Assembly: GCF_900458895.1 (NCBI RefSeq)
Contig: NZ_LR962863.1
Coordinates: 1,674,001-1,738,000, forward strand
From: Staphylococcus schleiferi
GTDB taxonomy: Bacteria > Bacillota > Bacilli > Staphylococcales > Staphylococcaceae
Direction of reading: 5' to 3'
DNA: 64,000 nucleotides
Shown here: piece by piece, positions 22,515-32,929 of the stretch
How the letters are laid out: every line of letters starts with the position of its first letter
How positions within the stretch are numbered: the first letter of the stretch is position 1
Notes under the pieces: generated by a model
The model's database searches: none
Seen by the model: only the letters and a program-made list of their open reading frames with translations
What the model was told of the DNA's origin: nothing
Position numbers and translations under genes: made by a program

Positions 22515-22992
22515 CTTCTAAATATGCCTCCAATTCTGCATCAGAAATTTCACGATCCATCACATCTACAAATAATATCCCGTTCAAATTATCAATCACA
22601 TGTAAAATCATACGCGCGATATCATCATACGCTGTTAACTCGACTTCATTACCCTTAATATCAAAACTCTTTACTTTAATCATTTGACTTCTCGTCACTT
22701 CACCAAAACGTCCAGGAACACTTAAACAACCTTCTAATTCTGTCGTCTTTTCTTCAGATTGACTAATGACTTCTGGGTTAATTAATTGTAAAAGACCATC
22801 TTGCTCCATATCGACCAGTGCAATTTGTTCTTCCACACCAATTTGAGGCGCTGCCAATGCTTGTCCCCCTGCATCATACATCGTATCTTCAAGATCTTGT
22901 AGAACACGTTCAACGTGGCTGTCAAACTTCGTCACAGGGGCTGACTTTTTTCTGAGACTCGGATGAATATTCGTTCTTATCTTTTTTATCAT
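22507..22992 (-). CDS. Peptide deformylase-like protein, catalytic motif altered
   Basis: 161 residues, deformylase fold. Motif 1 is [10 protein letters not shown] and motif 2 EGCLSVP keeps the metal-ligand Cys. Motif 3, normally HExDH, reads LHVIDNLNG here: the catalytic Glu is Val and the second ligand His is Asn. It should therefore lack normal Fe/Zn deformylase activity. From memory S. aureus has a similar degenerate second deformylase next to fmt while the active def lies elsewhere. It overlaps fmt, so co-expression is kept. Its role is unknown. Confidence 0.88.
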   Translation of the reverse strand: MIKKIRTNIHPSLRKKSAPVTKFDSHVERVLQDLEDTMYDAGGQALAAPQIGVEEQIALVDMEQDGLLQLINPEVISQSEEKTTELEGCLSVPGRFGEVTRSQMIKVKSFDIKGNEVELTAYDDIARMILHVIDNLNGILFVDVMDREISDAELEAYLEDE

Positions 22993-23449
22993 ATGAAGCT
23001 CCAGCTCCTCATAAAAAATTTATCATTATATTATAGCTTATTACGTCAAAAATTGCGATAACTATCCGCTTTCATCATAACAAAAATAATGAAGTGATAC
23101 ATGGGAATGAAACACAATCCTCAACTTTAACTTATACTACAACAATCTAACCTTTTTTAATGACAAAAGATGAAAAAATTATCGTTACTTTTGATAGCAT
23201 TAAAAACTTTCTAAACGTTTATAAATTATCAAAAAAGATTCCGCCAATCTATATTTCGCGGAATAATATTAATATTGTGTTTAACAACATTGTATAAATT
23301 TTAAAATTGTCATTTGGAACTATTTAATGCATTCAAACGAAAAAGCTTAACTCGATTTTATTTGTTCACCTATTTAAGTTTAGTAGAGTTTCAATGTAAA
23401 AAGAATACAATTGTTAACACCTATCAATCATTTATGGAGGAGATTGTTA
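22993..23449. other. Gene-free divergent region
   Basis: AT-rich spacer between the minus-strand deformylase-like gene and the plus-strand lipoprotein gene. TATAAT-like sequence near 23026-23036 (minus strand) may be the -10 of the deformylase-like gene. I see no ORF with a ribosome site and no clear RNA element. Confidence 0.5.
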
Positions 23450-24070
23450 ATGAGAAAAATATTCACTTTAATTTTTACAAGCCTTCTGATTTTAACAGCT
23501 TGTAGCGAACCCGACACCGATAAGCAAAGCACGTCTAAACATAAACGCTATTCTAAAGAAGAAAAACACACTTCTAAAAATAAAACAGTTGAAAAGCCCC
23601 AAGCCAATGTTGTCACAACTGATGAGGATATTAAAGAGGATGAGAATAAAACAACACTTCAAGAAGATACATCACAAACTCAATTGGATACACACAATGT
23701 GAGAGATAGAGCAACATTAGAACAGATACTCAACGGCGATTATACTGACCAACAAAAAATTGAAGCCTATAATAGTGCGGTGGCGAACGGTGTTATCCCT
23801 CAAGGCAACGTAATGGAAGGACCTGCATTAGCAGCATATGAAAGCTCATTACGTATCGAACGCGGTGAAGAAAAGTCAGTATACGAAACACGTGAACCAG
23901 AAACATTTGATTATGACCATAATGGCGTCTATAGAACACCTGAAGAACAAAAGGCACATGAAAAGTGGATTCAAGATCAATTAGAGTGGGAAGAACAACA
24001 TGAAAAAGAACAAGAGCACGTGGGAGATATCGAAGCTGACGATGACAATCTAATAGAGGAAGATGAATAA
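23450..24070 (+). CDS. Predicted lipoprotein of unknown function
   Basis: 206 residues from ATG 23450, with TGGAGGAG eight bases upstream. The N-terminus is a lipoprotein signal with a lipobox ending LTAC (Cys19), then a Lys/Thr/Ser-rich linker (about 20-60). An acidic, mostly helical region follows (RDRATLEQILNGDY..., ending in a run of Glu/Asp). No enzyme motif is recognisable. It sits between def2 and priA, which from memory are adjacent in S. aureus, so it is an accessory insertion. Expected to be anchored on the outer face of the membrane. Confidence 0.82.
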   Translation: MRKIFTLIFTSLLILTACSEPDTDKQSTSKHKRYSKEEKHTSKNKTVEKPQANVVTTDEDIKEDENKTTLQEDTSQTQLDTHNVRDRATLEQILNGDYTDQQKIEAYNSAVANGVIPQGNVMEGPALAAYESSLRIERGEEKSVYETREPETFDYDHNGVYRTPEEQKAHEKWIQDQLEWEEQHEKEQEHVGDIEADDDNLIEEDE

Positions 24071-24132
24071 CATAAAATGCATAGTTTCTTAATTACTCAT
24101 TATAACTGAACTATTCACCTGTAATTAACTCC

Positions 24133-24345
24133 CTATTTAAAGTAAATTCTATTCCTTTTATTATCTGTTTTGAGTAAGGCGCCTATGAAAATAAGTAAAA
24201 AATTAACAATCATAATGCCATTAAATAATGTCGTCCAGAATGATGAATCAAAAACTTTAACATTTGATGCCATCAAAAATGCTACAATAAATATAATAAT
24301 CAATATAGATAAATACCATTTATTTTTAATAAGCATGATTAACAT
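24133..24345 (-). CDS. Small two-helix membrane protein, uncertain
   Basis: 70 residues with two hydrophobic stretches (about 10-30 and 37-58) separated by VKVFDSSFW, and a basic tail (KTDNKRNR). The ribosome site is poor. It converges on the lipoprotein gene in the same accessory segment. Composition suggests a real membrane peptide, but no family was recognised. Confidence 0.4.
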   Translation of the reverse strand: MLIMLIKNKWYLSILIIIFIVAFLMASNVKVFDSSFWTTLFNGIMIVNFLLIFIGALLKTDNKRNRIYFK

Positions 24346-24492
24346 CCAATGATTTATTGAATGTATTCGATTTTATCCATCTCAATTTTCACATGCTCAA
24401 GTATATTCTTTTATTCACTACATAACAGGTTTTCAACATAAATTTTGAGTCGTCTTAAGTACCATTTTAATAAGACCGACATCTGAAAACAG

Positions 24493-24595
24493 ATTTTGTA
24501 GCTGGTGATTCTTCTCGCAAAGCAGATTAGACTTCTCAAAAGCTTCATATTGAGAAGTCAGAGTGCTATTGCGCAATCATTAGCTACAGCAAAAT
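24493..24595. repeat. Approximately 103-base structured palindrome
   Basis: Three nested pairs of arms: ATTTTGTAGCT...TGATT with AATCATTAGCTACAGCAAAAT, then CGCAAAGCA with TGCTATTGCG, then GACTTCTCAA with TTGAGAAGTC, around a 10-base loop. It lies in the 364-base gene-free stretch 24346-24709 upstream of nothing and just after the priA stop. It may be a terminator, a REP-like element or a structured RNA. Confidence 0.6.
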
Positions 24596-24709
24596 TTTCT
24601 GGTCATGCGTATTCAATACGCTCAAACCGTTAACAATCAAAACCTTATTACTAGAGCTGAGCGATTTATGAGTCGAAGATTGAATGGATTAAAATTTAAA
24701 ATAATCGTT

Positions 24710-27129
24710 TTACATCATCATATGAGGGTTAATATCGATTTTTAACGCCAATTTCTTTTTAATAAACATTTCATGATAATAGTCGTCTAAATAACGTAAG
24801 GCGTCGATTAAAGCAGGTTCACTTTTATATTTAACTAAAACTTGAAATCGATATTCGTTATTGATACGTGACAATGCTGATGGTGATGGCCCTAATACAA
24901 AAGCTTTATCTGTAAGATGTTGTAACAAAATTTGATGAACATGTGATGCAGCTTGCAATACTTCCTTCATTTTTTCATGAGTGATTGTAAAATTGATGAG
25001 ATAGTAATACGGTGGATATTGAGCAAGCTTTCGATACTGCATCTCTTTTTTGATAAAAGCTGACATAATCATTTTGTTGGACATCATACACGGCATAATG
25101 ATCAGGATTATAAGTTTGAATAATTACTTCTCCTTTTTTATCGTGTCGCCCTGCACGACCTGCAACTTGCGTTAATATTTGGAAAGTCCGTTCACTCGAG
25201 CGGAAATCAGGCAAATTAAGCATCGTATCTGCATTCAAAACACCAACTAATGTGATATTCGGAAAATCCAAACCTTTCGCTATCATCTGCGTTCCTAATA
25301 AAATGTCACCTTTTCCTTCTCCAAACTGTTTCAACAGCTTCTCATGACTTCCTTTTTTAGTCGTAGTATCAACATCCATACGTATAATACGCGCCTCAGG
25401 AAAGCGTTGATTGAGAATTTCTTCGACGCGCTGTGTCCCCGTCCCCATTTGACGAATATGTTCACTCCCACAATTTGGACATTGAGTGGGCGCAGGTTCT
25501 TGATGACCACAATAATGACATTTCAACTGATCAGAAGATTTATGGGTATGTCAGTGAGATATCACAATTAGGACATTGAGGCACATGACCACAATCTCGA
25601 CATAACATAAATGAGGCATAGCCCCGACGATTTAAAAACAGTACGACTTGTTCTTTTTTATTCAAGCGGTCTTCAATCGTATCTGACAGTGCATTTGAAA
25701 ATAATGAGCGATTGCCATTCGCAAGTTCTTCACGCATATCTAAAATTTCGATTTCAGGTAAAGGCTGTTGATTTACACGTGTAGGCATGGCAAGTAATGT
25801 ATATACGCCTTTTTCTGCTCTTGCATAACTTTCTAAACTTGGTGTTGCGCTACCTAGAACAAGTGGACAATGATGATATCGACTACGCCATTCCGCAATA
25901 TCTTTTGCATGATATCTAGGATAATCTTCTTGTTTATATGTAGACTCATGCTCTTCATCAATAATAATAATACCTAAATTTTTGAATGGCGCAAAAACAC
26001 TTGAACGTGCCCCTACGCTTACTTTTGCACGACCGTCTCTTATTTTTTGCCACTCGTCATAACGTTCTCCTTTAGATAAACCAGAATGTAGCACTGCCAC
26101 CTCATCTCCAAAGCGACGTTTGAAGCGGATGACCATTTGCGGTGTGAGTGCGATCTCTGGTACAAGCATCATCGCTTCTTGATTATGCGCTAAAACTTGC
26201 TCAATAATTTGTAAATAGACCTCTGTTTTACCTGAGCCAGTAACACCGTGCAGTAAAAACGTCTCTGAACGTTGATTTGTGACAGCATCTTCTAACTTCA
26301 CAAAAGCTGCTTGTTGCTCAGAGGTTAAAATACGCTTTTGATCTTGCTCAAATATACGTCCTTCATACGGGTCTCTTTCGACAATGGCATCATATTTTTC
26401 AATTACACCTTGCTTCTCTAAAGTATTGATTGCTGACTCTGAGAAAGTCATTGCCTTTAGTTCTTTTAAACTTACATCTCTATGATGTTCATCTAATAAA
26501 AAAGCGAGCAATTCATATTGTTTTGGTCTTTTAGTGAGTGTTTCTAAATGCGCTTCTGCTGCATCAAAATCATTCACGCGTACTGCACGTTGTGTTTTCT
26601 TTGACGTGTTTTGAGATAAAATCGTCACACCCTCAACGACATCTTTTTTCATATAAGACAACATTTCAGTAATATTTTCGTCCGCTTGTGCTTGTTTATA
26701 AAAGTAGATTCCATCATTATTAAAACATTGTGCTAGCCTATCTGGTAGCTGTGTGCGGTCTTTTATTTTAAAGGCTTTAGAATATTTCGCTTTAATTGCA
26801 CTCGGTAACATCGCCTCAAGTATCGATATTCGCTTTGAAATAAAATAATGGCTGTACCATTCACTTAATTGCACTAATTCTGCAGTGAGTTCAGGTTGAA
26901 TATCTTTAACTTCGATAATTGATTTGAGCCGAGATAAATCGTAATTGGCTTCAGCTTCAGATACACATTTCATGACATATCCTTGTATTTTTCGAGGTCC
27001 AAATGGAACGATAACACGTACACCAGGTTGAATGGTAGCTTCTAAATCTTTTGGAATTTGATAATCGAAAGTTTTATCTACGCTTTTTGAAGCGATATCA
27101 ACAACAACTTGAGCAATCATTGGTGCCAA
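24710..27129 (-). CDS. priA: Primosomal replication helicase PriA, two frameshifts
   Basis: Restarts collapsed replication forks by loading the replisome. Segments: the N-terminal DNA-binding domain and helicase core (GVTGSGKTEVY, IIDEEHESTYKQ) to 25540; the zinc-binding middle (CRDCGHVPQCPNC... CHYCGHQEPAPTQCPNC) and VAGRAGR; and the C-terminal domain. Breaks lie at G3 (25544-25546) and T6 (25046-25051). Removing one base from each restores one protein of 805 residues, the normal size, reading ISLTYHKSSDQLKCHYC and FYQKEMQYRKLAQYPPYYY. Two homopolymer overcalls are the simplest cause. Confidence 0.93.
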
Positions 27130-28322
27130 CTACTTTCTAACGCTGATAAAATCTTTGTTGCGAGTGCTTTTTTAGGTCCTTTTTGTATCGGGTAGCTTGA
27201 ACCTTCTTTAAAGAACAATGTCACTTCATTATCATCTGAACTAAATCCAATTGACTGATCTCCAACATTATTCGCAATGATGACATCAGCATTTTTGTTT
27301 TTTAATTTTTCTTTTGCATAATGCGCTACATTTTGTGTTTCTGCTGCAAAGCCAACCAATTTTTGTGTTGTTTTATGGTCCCCTAAATACTTCAAAATAT
27401 CTTGTGTTCTTTTAAATTCTACAGTCACATTGCCGTCTTGTTTTTTCATTTTATGAGGTAAAGGCGTCACAGGCGTATAATCTGAAACAGCAGCCGATTT
27501 AAATATAATATCTTGTGTCTCATAGCGTTCTACTACCGCATGAAACATTTCATCTGCTGTTGTCACTGACACAAAGTCAACACCATTAGGTACGTCTAAT
27601 GTTGTTGGGCCTGATACCAATGTCACTTTTGCACCTAAAGATACCAATGCTTCAGCAATCGCGTAACCCATTTTTCCTGAAGCACGATTTGAAACAAAAC
27701 GGACTGGATCAATGATTTCCACCGTTGGACCTGCCGTAATCAGTACACGTTTATCTTTAAAATAATTCTCTTCTGTTGACGTCGGTCTCTCTGCCATCTC
27801 TCTTTCAAGAACATTTTTGATTTCTAATGGCTCTGCCATACGACCTTTTGCTACATACCCACATGCTAAAAATCCTTCTCCAGGTTCAATAAAATGATAG
27901 CCGTCAGCCGTCAAAGTTTTGATATTATCTTGTATGCGTGGATTTTCATACATATTGACATTCATCGCCGGTGCGATAAATTTTGGTGTCTTCGTTGCAA
28001 GCAATGTTGTTGTGACCATATCATCTGCAATACCATGGCTCAATTTCGAGATAATATTGGCAGTGGCAGGTGCAACAACGATTGCACCCGCCCAATCCCC
28101 TAATGCAATATGTTGAATTTCTTCGGGATTTTCTTCAATAAATGTATTGGTATATACCGCATTGCGACTGATTGCTTGAAACGATAGTGGCGTGACAAAT
28201 TGTAATGCATGTTCAGTCAACATAACGCGTACATTAAAACCTGCCTGTGTAAGCTTGCTCGTTAAATCAATGGTTTTATATGCGGCAATACCACCTGTTA
28301 CAGCTAACAAAATATTTTTCAT
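27117..28322 (-). CDS. coaBC: Bifunctional phosphopantothenoylcysteine decarboxylase/phosphopantothenate-cysteine ligase
   Basis: Two steps of coenzyme A synthesis. The CoaC flavin domain (about 1-180) has GGIAAYKT, the catalytic His, PAMNVNMYENP and an ACGYVAKGRM lid. The CoaB domain follows with TAGPTVEIIDPVRFVSNRASGKMG and a Lys-rich C-terminus. Adjacent ATG codons lie at 28325 and 28322; the latter is eight bases from GGAG. It overlaps priA by 13 bases. Confidence 0.94.
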   Translation of the reverse strand: MKNILLAVTGGIAAYKTIDLTSKLTQAGFNVRVMLTEHALQFVTPLSFQAISRNAVYTNTFIEENPEEIQHIALGDWAGAIVVAPATANIISKLSHGIADDMVTTTLLATKTPKFIAPAMNVNMYENPRIQDNIKTLTADGYHFIEPGEGFLACGYVAKGRMAEPLEIKNVLEREMAERPTSTEENYFKDKRVLITAGPTVEIIDPVRFVSNRASGKMGYAIAEALVSLGAKVTLVSGPTTLDVPNGVDFVSVTTADEMFHAVVERYETQDIIFKSAAVSDYTPVTPLPHKMKKQDGNVTVEFKRTQDILKYLGDHKTTQKLVGFAAETQNVAHYAKEKLKNKNADVIIANNVGDQSIGFSSDDNEVTLFFKEGSSYPIQKGPKKALATKILSALESSWHQ

Positions 28323-28442
28323 CATTTCCACTCCCGTTTTTTCGCTCTTAAAGGCATTATAATATATTTAGTCTTTCCTTTCATTAACGCCAAATTCAAA
28401 GCTTGTCTATGCGTCATTCAAATATGACTTCCATAATAAATA

Positions 28443-28486
28443 CGCTTTTCAATAATGACTTCTTGATCGAAGACTATTGAAAAGCG
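28443..28486 (-). terminator. Hairpin between rpoZ and coaBC
   Basis: Perfect 12-base arms CGCTTTTCAATA (28443-28454) and TATTGAAAAGCG (28475-28486) with a 20-base loop, 31 bases after the rpoZ stop codon; the minus-strand tail is T/A-rich. Likely terminates gmk-rpoZ. Confidence 0.65.
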
Positions 28487-28516
28487 CATAATTTGATATT
28501 GAGATTTAAGTCTTAA

Positions 28517-28725
28517 TTAAAAGTTTTTCTCATCTACATGTGGATGAATTTTACTTGCAGCAATTTCTTCAAGTGCGCGTCCTACAGTTTTTTTACTGCT
28601 GTAACTGTCTAATAATAGATGTTCAGGATCGGCTTGGATTTCTCGTGCACGCTTAGCCGCTGTTGTAGCAATTAAATATTTAGAATTGATTTTATCTTGT
28701 AATTGATGTAGCGATGGGTATAACA

Positions 28726-28726
<1 letters not shown>
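28517..28726 (-). CDS. rpoZ: RNA polymerase omega subunit
   Basis: 69 residues. The core signature is SKYLIATTAAKRAREI followed by GRALEEIAASKIHP. It helps RNA polymerase assembly and is a (p)ppGpp site in some bacteria. The ATG overlaps the gmk stop by one base, so the two are coupled. Confidence 0.95.
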
Positions 28727-29376
<650 letters not shown>

Positions 29377-29446
29377 CTATTTATTTACATATCTTACCAC
29401 AGTTTTTGTTATATTGTATAGAGTCGTTAAATTAAAAACTTTACGT

Positions 29447-29475
29447 CTGACGTCATTGTTGGCACATGTTATAAT
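29447..29475 (+). promoter_or_regulatory. Promoter of rqcH
   Basis: CTGACG (29447-29452), a 17-base spacer and a consensus TATAAT (29470-29475), about 35 bases before the start codon. Confidence 0.6.
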
Positions 29476-29510
29476 AGTGTAATGAAAAATTTTAAAGGTG
29501 GCAGATGATT

Positions 29511-31214
29511 ATGGCATTTGATGGTTTATTTACAAAGAAAATGGTAGACGCGTTACAATTTCTTGTATCTGGGCGTATTCATAAAATTAATCAACCGGAA
29601 AACGATACAATTATTATGGTCGTGAGACAACAGCGGAAAAACCATCAATTATTGTTATCTATTCACCCTAATTTCGCACGCCTTCATATTACGACTAAAA
29701 AATATGATAATCCTTTTGAACCACCTATGTTTGCACGTGTATTCCGTAAACACTTAGAAGGTGGACGCATTAATGCCATTCGACAAATCGGAAATGACCG
29801 TCGAGTTGAAATTGATGTTGAAAGTAAAGATGAAATTGGTGATACGATTTATCGCACAGTTATATTAGAAATTATGGGGAAACATAGTAATCTAATTTTA
29901 GTGAATGAAGATAGAAAAATTATAGAAGGCTTTAAACATTTAACGCCTAATACAAATCAGTATCGTACTGTTATGCCTGGGTTCCAATATGAAGCACCAC
30001 CAAGTCAAAACAAACACAATCCATATGACGTTTCAGGTCAGCAGGTTTTATCTTATATCGATTTTAATGCCGGAAAAATTGATCGACAGCTGCTACAAAC
30101 ATTTGAAGGATTCTCACCGCTCATCACTAAAGAAATTACGATGAGACGCCATTTTATGACTTCTGAAACATTACCAGAAGCTTATGATGAAGTGATGTCA
30201 GAAACAACGATGCCATCGCAACCTATTTTCCACAAAAATCATGAGACAGGAAAAGAAGAATTCTACTTTATGAAGTTACACCAATTTTACGATGATATCG
30301 TGACATTTGATTCGCTCCACGAATTGCTTGATTGTTTCTATGATGCAAGAGGCGAGCGCGAGCGTGTCAAACAACGTGCAAATGATCTCGTTAAGTTGGT
30401 CCAACAATTATTACAAAAATATCAAAATAAGCTCGCTAAGCTGATTGACGAACAAGCTGGCACACAAAATAAAGAAACCCAACAATTATATGGTGAGCTG
30501 ATAACTGCCAATATATATCGACTTCAAAATGGAGACAGTTCTTTAGAGGCATTAAATTACTATACAGGTGAAAACGTGACCATTCCATTAGATCCAACGC
30601 GCTCCCCTGCAGAGAATGCACAATATTACTATAAACAGTATAACCGTTTAAAAACGCGTGAAAGAGAATTAACGCATCAGATTCAATTGACTAAAGATAA
30701 CATCAATTATTTTGAAAATATAGAGCAACAACTCGCACACATTCAAGTACAAGAAATAGATGATATTAGAGAAGAGTTAGTAGAGCAAGGTTATTTAAAA
30801 CAGAAAAAACTTCAAAGAAAGAAAAAGCAACAGAAGATTCAATTACAATCTTATCTTTCAACTGACGGGGATATGATTTTAGTTGGTAAAAATAATAAAC
30901 AAAATGATTATTTAACGAATAAGCGTGCTCAAAATAAGCATTTATGGTTTCATACCAAAGATATTCCTGGCAGTCATGTGGTCATATTAAACGATGACCC
31001 ATCCCAAAAAACGATAGAGGAAGCTGCAATGATAGCGGCCTATTATTCTAAAGCAGGGCAATCCGGGCAAATTCCAGTTGATTATACTGCGATTCGAAAC
31101 GTGCACAAACCGAGTGGCAGCAAGCCTGGATTTGTCACATATGACAGTCAAAAAACACTTTATGCAACACCAGATTATGATATGATTCGTCAACTCGAAT
31201 CAGAAAAAATTTAA
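29511..31214 (+). CDS. rqcH: Ribosome-associated quality control factor RqcH (NEMF/FbpA family)
   Basis: Binds stalled 50S-peptidyl-tRNA complexes and directs alanine tailing of the nascent chain; older annotations call it fibronectin-binding protein A homologue. 567 residues. An N-terminal NFACT-N domain (MAFDGLFTKKMVDALQF), helix-hairpin-helix and long coiled coil (about 270-440) are followed by NFACT-R with HLWFHTKDIPGSHVVI and VHKPSGSKPGFVTY. I choose ATG 29511, nine bases from GGTGG; the ATG at 29505 is only three bases from it. Confidence 0.94.
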   Translation: MAFDGLFTKKMVDALQFLVSGRIHKINQPENDTIIMVVRQQRKNHQLLLSIHPNFARLHITTKKYDNPFEPPMFARVFRKHLEGGRINAIRQIGNDRRVEIDVESKDEIGDTIYRTVILEIMGKHSNLILVNEDRKIIEGFKHLTPNTNQYRTVMPGFQYEAPPSQNKHNPYDVSGQQVLSYIDFNAGKIDRQLLQTFEGFSPLITKEITMRRHFMTSETLPEAYDEVMSETTMPSQPIFHKNHETGKEEFYFMKLHQFYDDIVTFDSLHELLDCFYDARGERERVKQRANDLVKLVQQLLQKYQNKLAKLIDEQAGTQNKETQQLYGELITANIYRLQNGDSSLEALNYYTGENVTIPLDPTRSPAENAQYYYKQYNRLKTRERELTHQIQLTKDNINYFENIEQQLAHIQVQEIDDIREELVEQGYLKQKKLQRKKKQQKIQLQSYLSTDGDMILVGKNNKQNDYLTNKRAQNKHLWFHTKDIPGSHVVILNDDPSQKTIEEAAMIAAYYSKAGQSGQIPVDYTAIRNVHKPSGSKPGFVTYDSQKTLYATPDYDMIRQLESEKI

Positions 31215-31275
31215 TCGTTGTAAATTTAAATACCTTATCGAGTGGTCCTCAATCTGCACATTGATTGTCGCTCGG

Positions 31276-31330
31276 AGATGACTAGGGTTGCGCAAAACGC
31301 AACAAAAGCGTATGCGCAACCTAGACATCT
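31276..31330. terminator. Hairpin between converging rqcH and protease gene
   Basis: AGATGACTAGGGTTGCGCA pairs with TGCGCAACCTAGACATCT, with one extra G, in the 179-base gap between two genes that point at each other. It probably stops transcription from both sides although no long T-run follows. A second small stem (GTGGG/CCCGC type, near 31355-31375) lies closer to the protease stop. Confidence 0.55.
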
Positions 31331-31393
31331 ACTGACTTAAGGTGTGATAACTGACAGCGGGTATCAACCCACTTTTGATGTCTCAAATTTCAT

Positions 31394-32482
31394 TTATTTT
31401 AAGATTTTGACATCTTTACTATCCAAATAGCCTACCCATTTATTGTTAGCATCATAAATAGATAAGTAAGTTTCTCCATTTGGATGATGATATAAGTATT
31501 TAGCTTTATATGTGCCGTCTAATTTCAAATGTTTTTCAGTCACTTTATTTTTAAAGTTCAAGTCTTTCCAAAGCAGACTATTTGAATGTAGCAGTTTCAC
31601 ATTTTTTTGATACGGATGTGCTTCAGGTTGACCCATCCAATGTTTAATATAGTCAATGTTTAGCGCAGTTAAACGTGTCGCTCCATTAAAATCCACATTA
31701 CCATAAGTGTGTACACCAATCACTTGTTGGTTCGTATTTCTCACACTACTTCCACTTTGACCTGGATTTGTATCCATTAAATAATGAATATTATGTTCAG
31801 TTAAATTTTTAATCACACCATTTGCACGATATTGCACATTTCCACCTTTGTCGCCAGGAAAACCAGATGTTTCAATCGGTTCATTGACATTCATATTTGA
31901 AGTCACAGAAAGTGTTCCTGTTTTCTTACCTAAATCCGAATCCAATGTTATTAATGCCATATCATAATTAGAATCCTCTGAGTCTTGCCATTGTTTCAAT
32001 GTCATTAATTTTTTAGACTCTGCTTTACCAATTTCATAATTTTGACCGTTTACACCTGCATAAACAGTAATTTTAGTCGCAAAACCTACGCCTTTTGAAT
32101 ACACATTATGGCCAGCAGTTAATACAGCGTTATCACCAATCATCGTACCTGAACCAATGTATGTTTTACCATCAGGGAAAGTCATATTGAGCAGAACGAC
32201 TTGTCGGTATGGGCTGTCTTTGTAATTTGAAACACGTACACGGTCATCTTTACCAAAAACTTTTTCAGGCACATTCCCTTTTTTCTCATCGATACTTTTA
32301 AGTTTGCTTTGATCTAATTCAAGATGACCCGATGTTGGAGGCTCTGTTGGCTTTTGACTTGGTATTTCGGCATGTTGACTTTGATGATCGTTCGTTTCTG
32401 CTTGAGCAAATCCTACAAAACTCGTTTCCAAAAGTAACCCTGTGACTAAAACAGTACTGACTAAAAAAGGTTTTTTCTTCAT
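31394..32482 (-). CDS. Secreted V8-like glutamyl endopeptidase
   Basis: 362 residues, peptidase S1B. A Sec signal peptide ends at AQA (residue 28). A hydrophilic propeptide may be cut at Asn70-Val71, by analogy with S. aureus V8. The catalytic triad is His125 (TAGHN), Asp174 (NYDMALITL) and Ser243 (GQSGSS, where V8 has SGSP). A C-terminal segment of about 75 residues (from about 290) looks like an SH3/GW-type wall-binding domain instead of the V8 repeat tail (GETYLSIYDANNKWVGYLD). Exfoliative toxins share this fold, so substrate specificity is inferred. Not linked to a staphopain gene here. Confidence 0.85.
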   Translation of the reverse strand: MKKKPFLVSTVLVTGLLLETSFVGFAQAETNDHQSQHAEIPSQKPTEPPTSGHLELDQSKLKSIDEKKGNVPEKVFGKDDRVRVSNYKDSPYRQVVLLNMTFPDGKTYIGSGTMIGDNAVLTAGHNVYSKGVGFATKITVYAGVNGQNYEIGKAESKKLMTLKQWQDSEDSNYDMALITLDSDLGKKTGTLSVTSNMNVNEPIETSGFPGDKGGNVQYRANGVIKNLTEHNIHYLMDTNPGQSGSSVRNTNQQVIGVHTYGNVDFNGATRLTALNIDYIKHWMGQPEAHPYQKNVKLLHSNSLLWKDLNFKNKVTEKHLKLDGTYKAKYLYHHPNGETYLSIYDANNKWVGYLDSKDVKILK

Positions 32483-32929
32483 GACACATGCTCCTTTTTT
32501 TTATTTTTTTATTTATTTCACATGATATGCTTCATATCAGTAAAATAAATTATAATTTTATATACCCAATCTATCTAAAAAATATTACATGTGTAGTTAA
32601 ATTTATTTTATTTTTATAAAAATATTACATTAATTAGTTTAAATTATTTATACAGTATGTATAGCCTGCAATAAGTCTTGATTTTGAAATTAGTTAAATA
32701 AGTATGCACGCTTGTTCAATTGAATCTTATGCATCACCGTTTAAAAACACTTTTAACGTAAGACCTTAGTAGGATTGAAGACAAAAACAGTTGCATCGGC
32801 TATCAATAAAATGGTAAAAACAAGTTAAAGCGATATAGAAGATTTGCGATGGACGTGGTTATGTTAAGATAAGAGTAGCGCATGCGGTCATACTTGAAAC
32901 TGTAACCACGGTTTTGAAGGAGGATATAC
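32483..32929. other. Gene-free divergent region upstream of the protease
   Basis: 447 AT-rich bases between the protease and a plus-strand gene. A T-rich tract lies next to the protease ribosome site. TTGCGA and TAAGAT with a short 15-base spacer (around 32848-32875) are a weak promoter candidate for the plus-strand gene. No further ORF supported. Confidence 0.45.

Noticed and set aside
29505..29510. Alternative earlier ATG for rqcH
   Set aside because: Only three bases from the ribosome site; the second ATG gives the conserved N-terminus.
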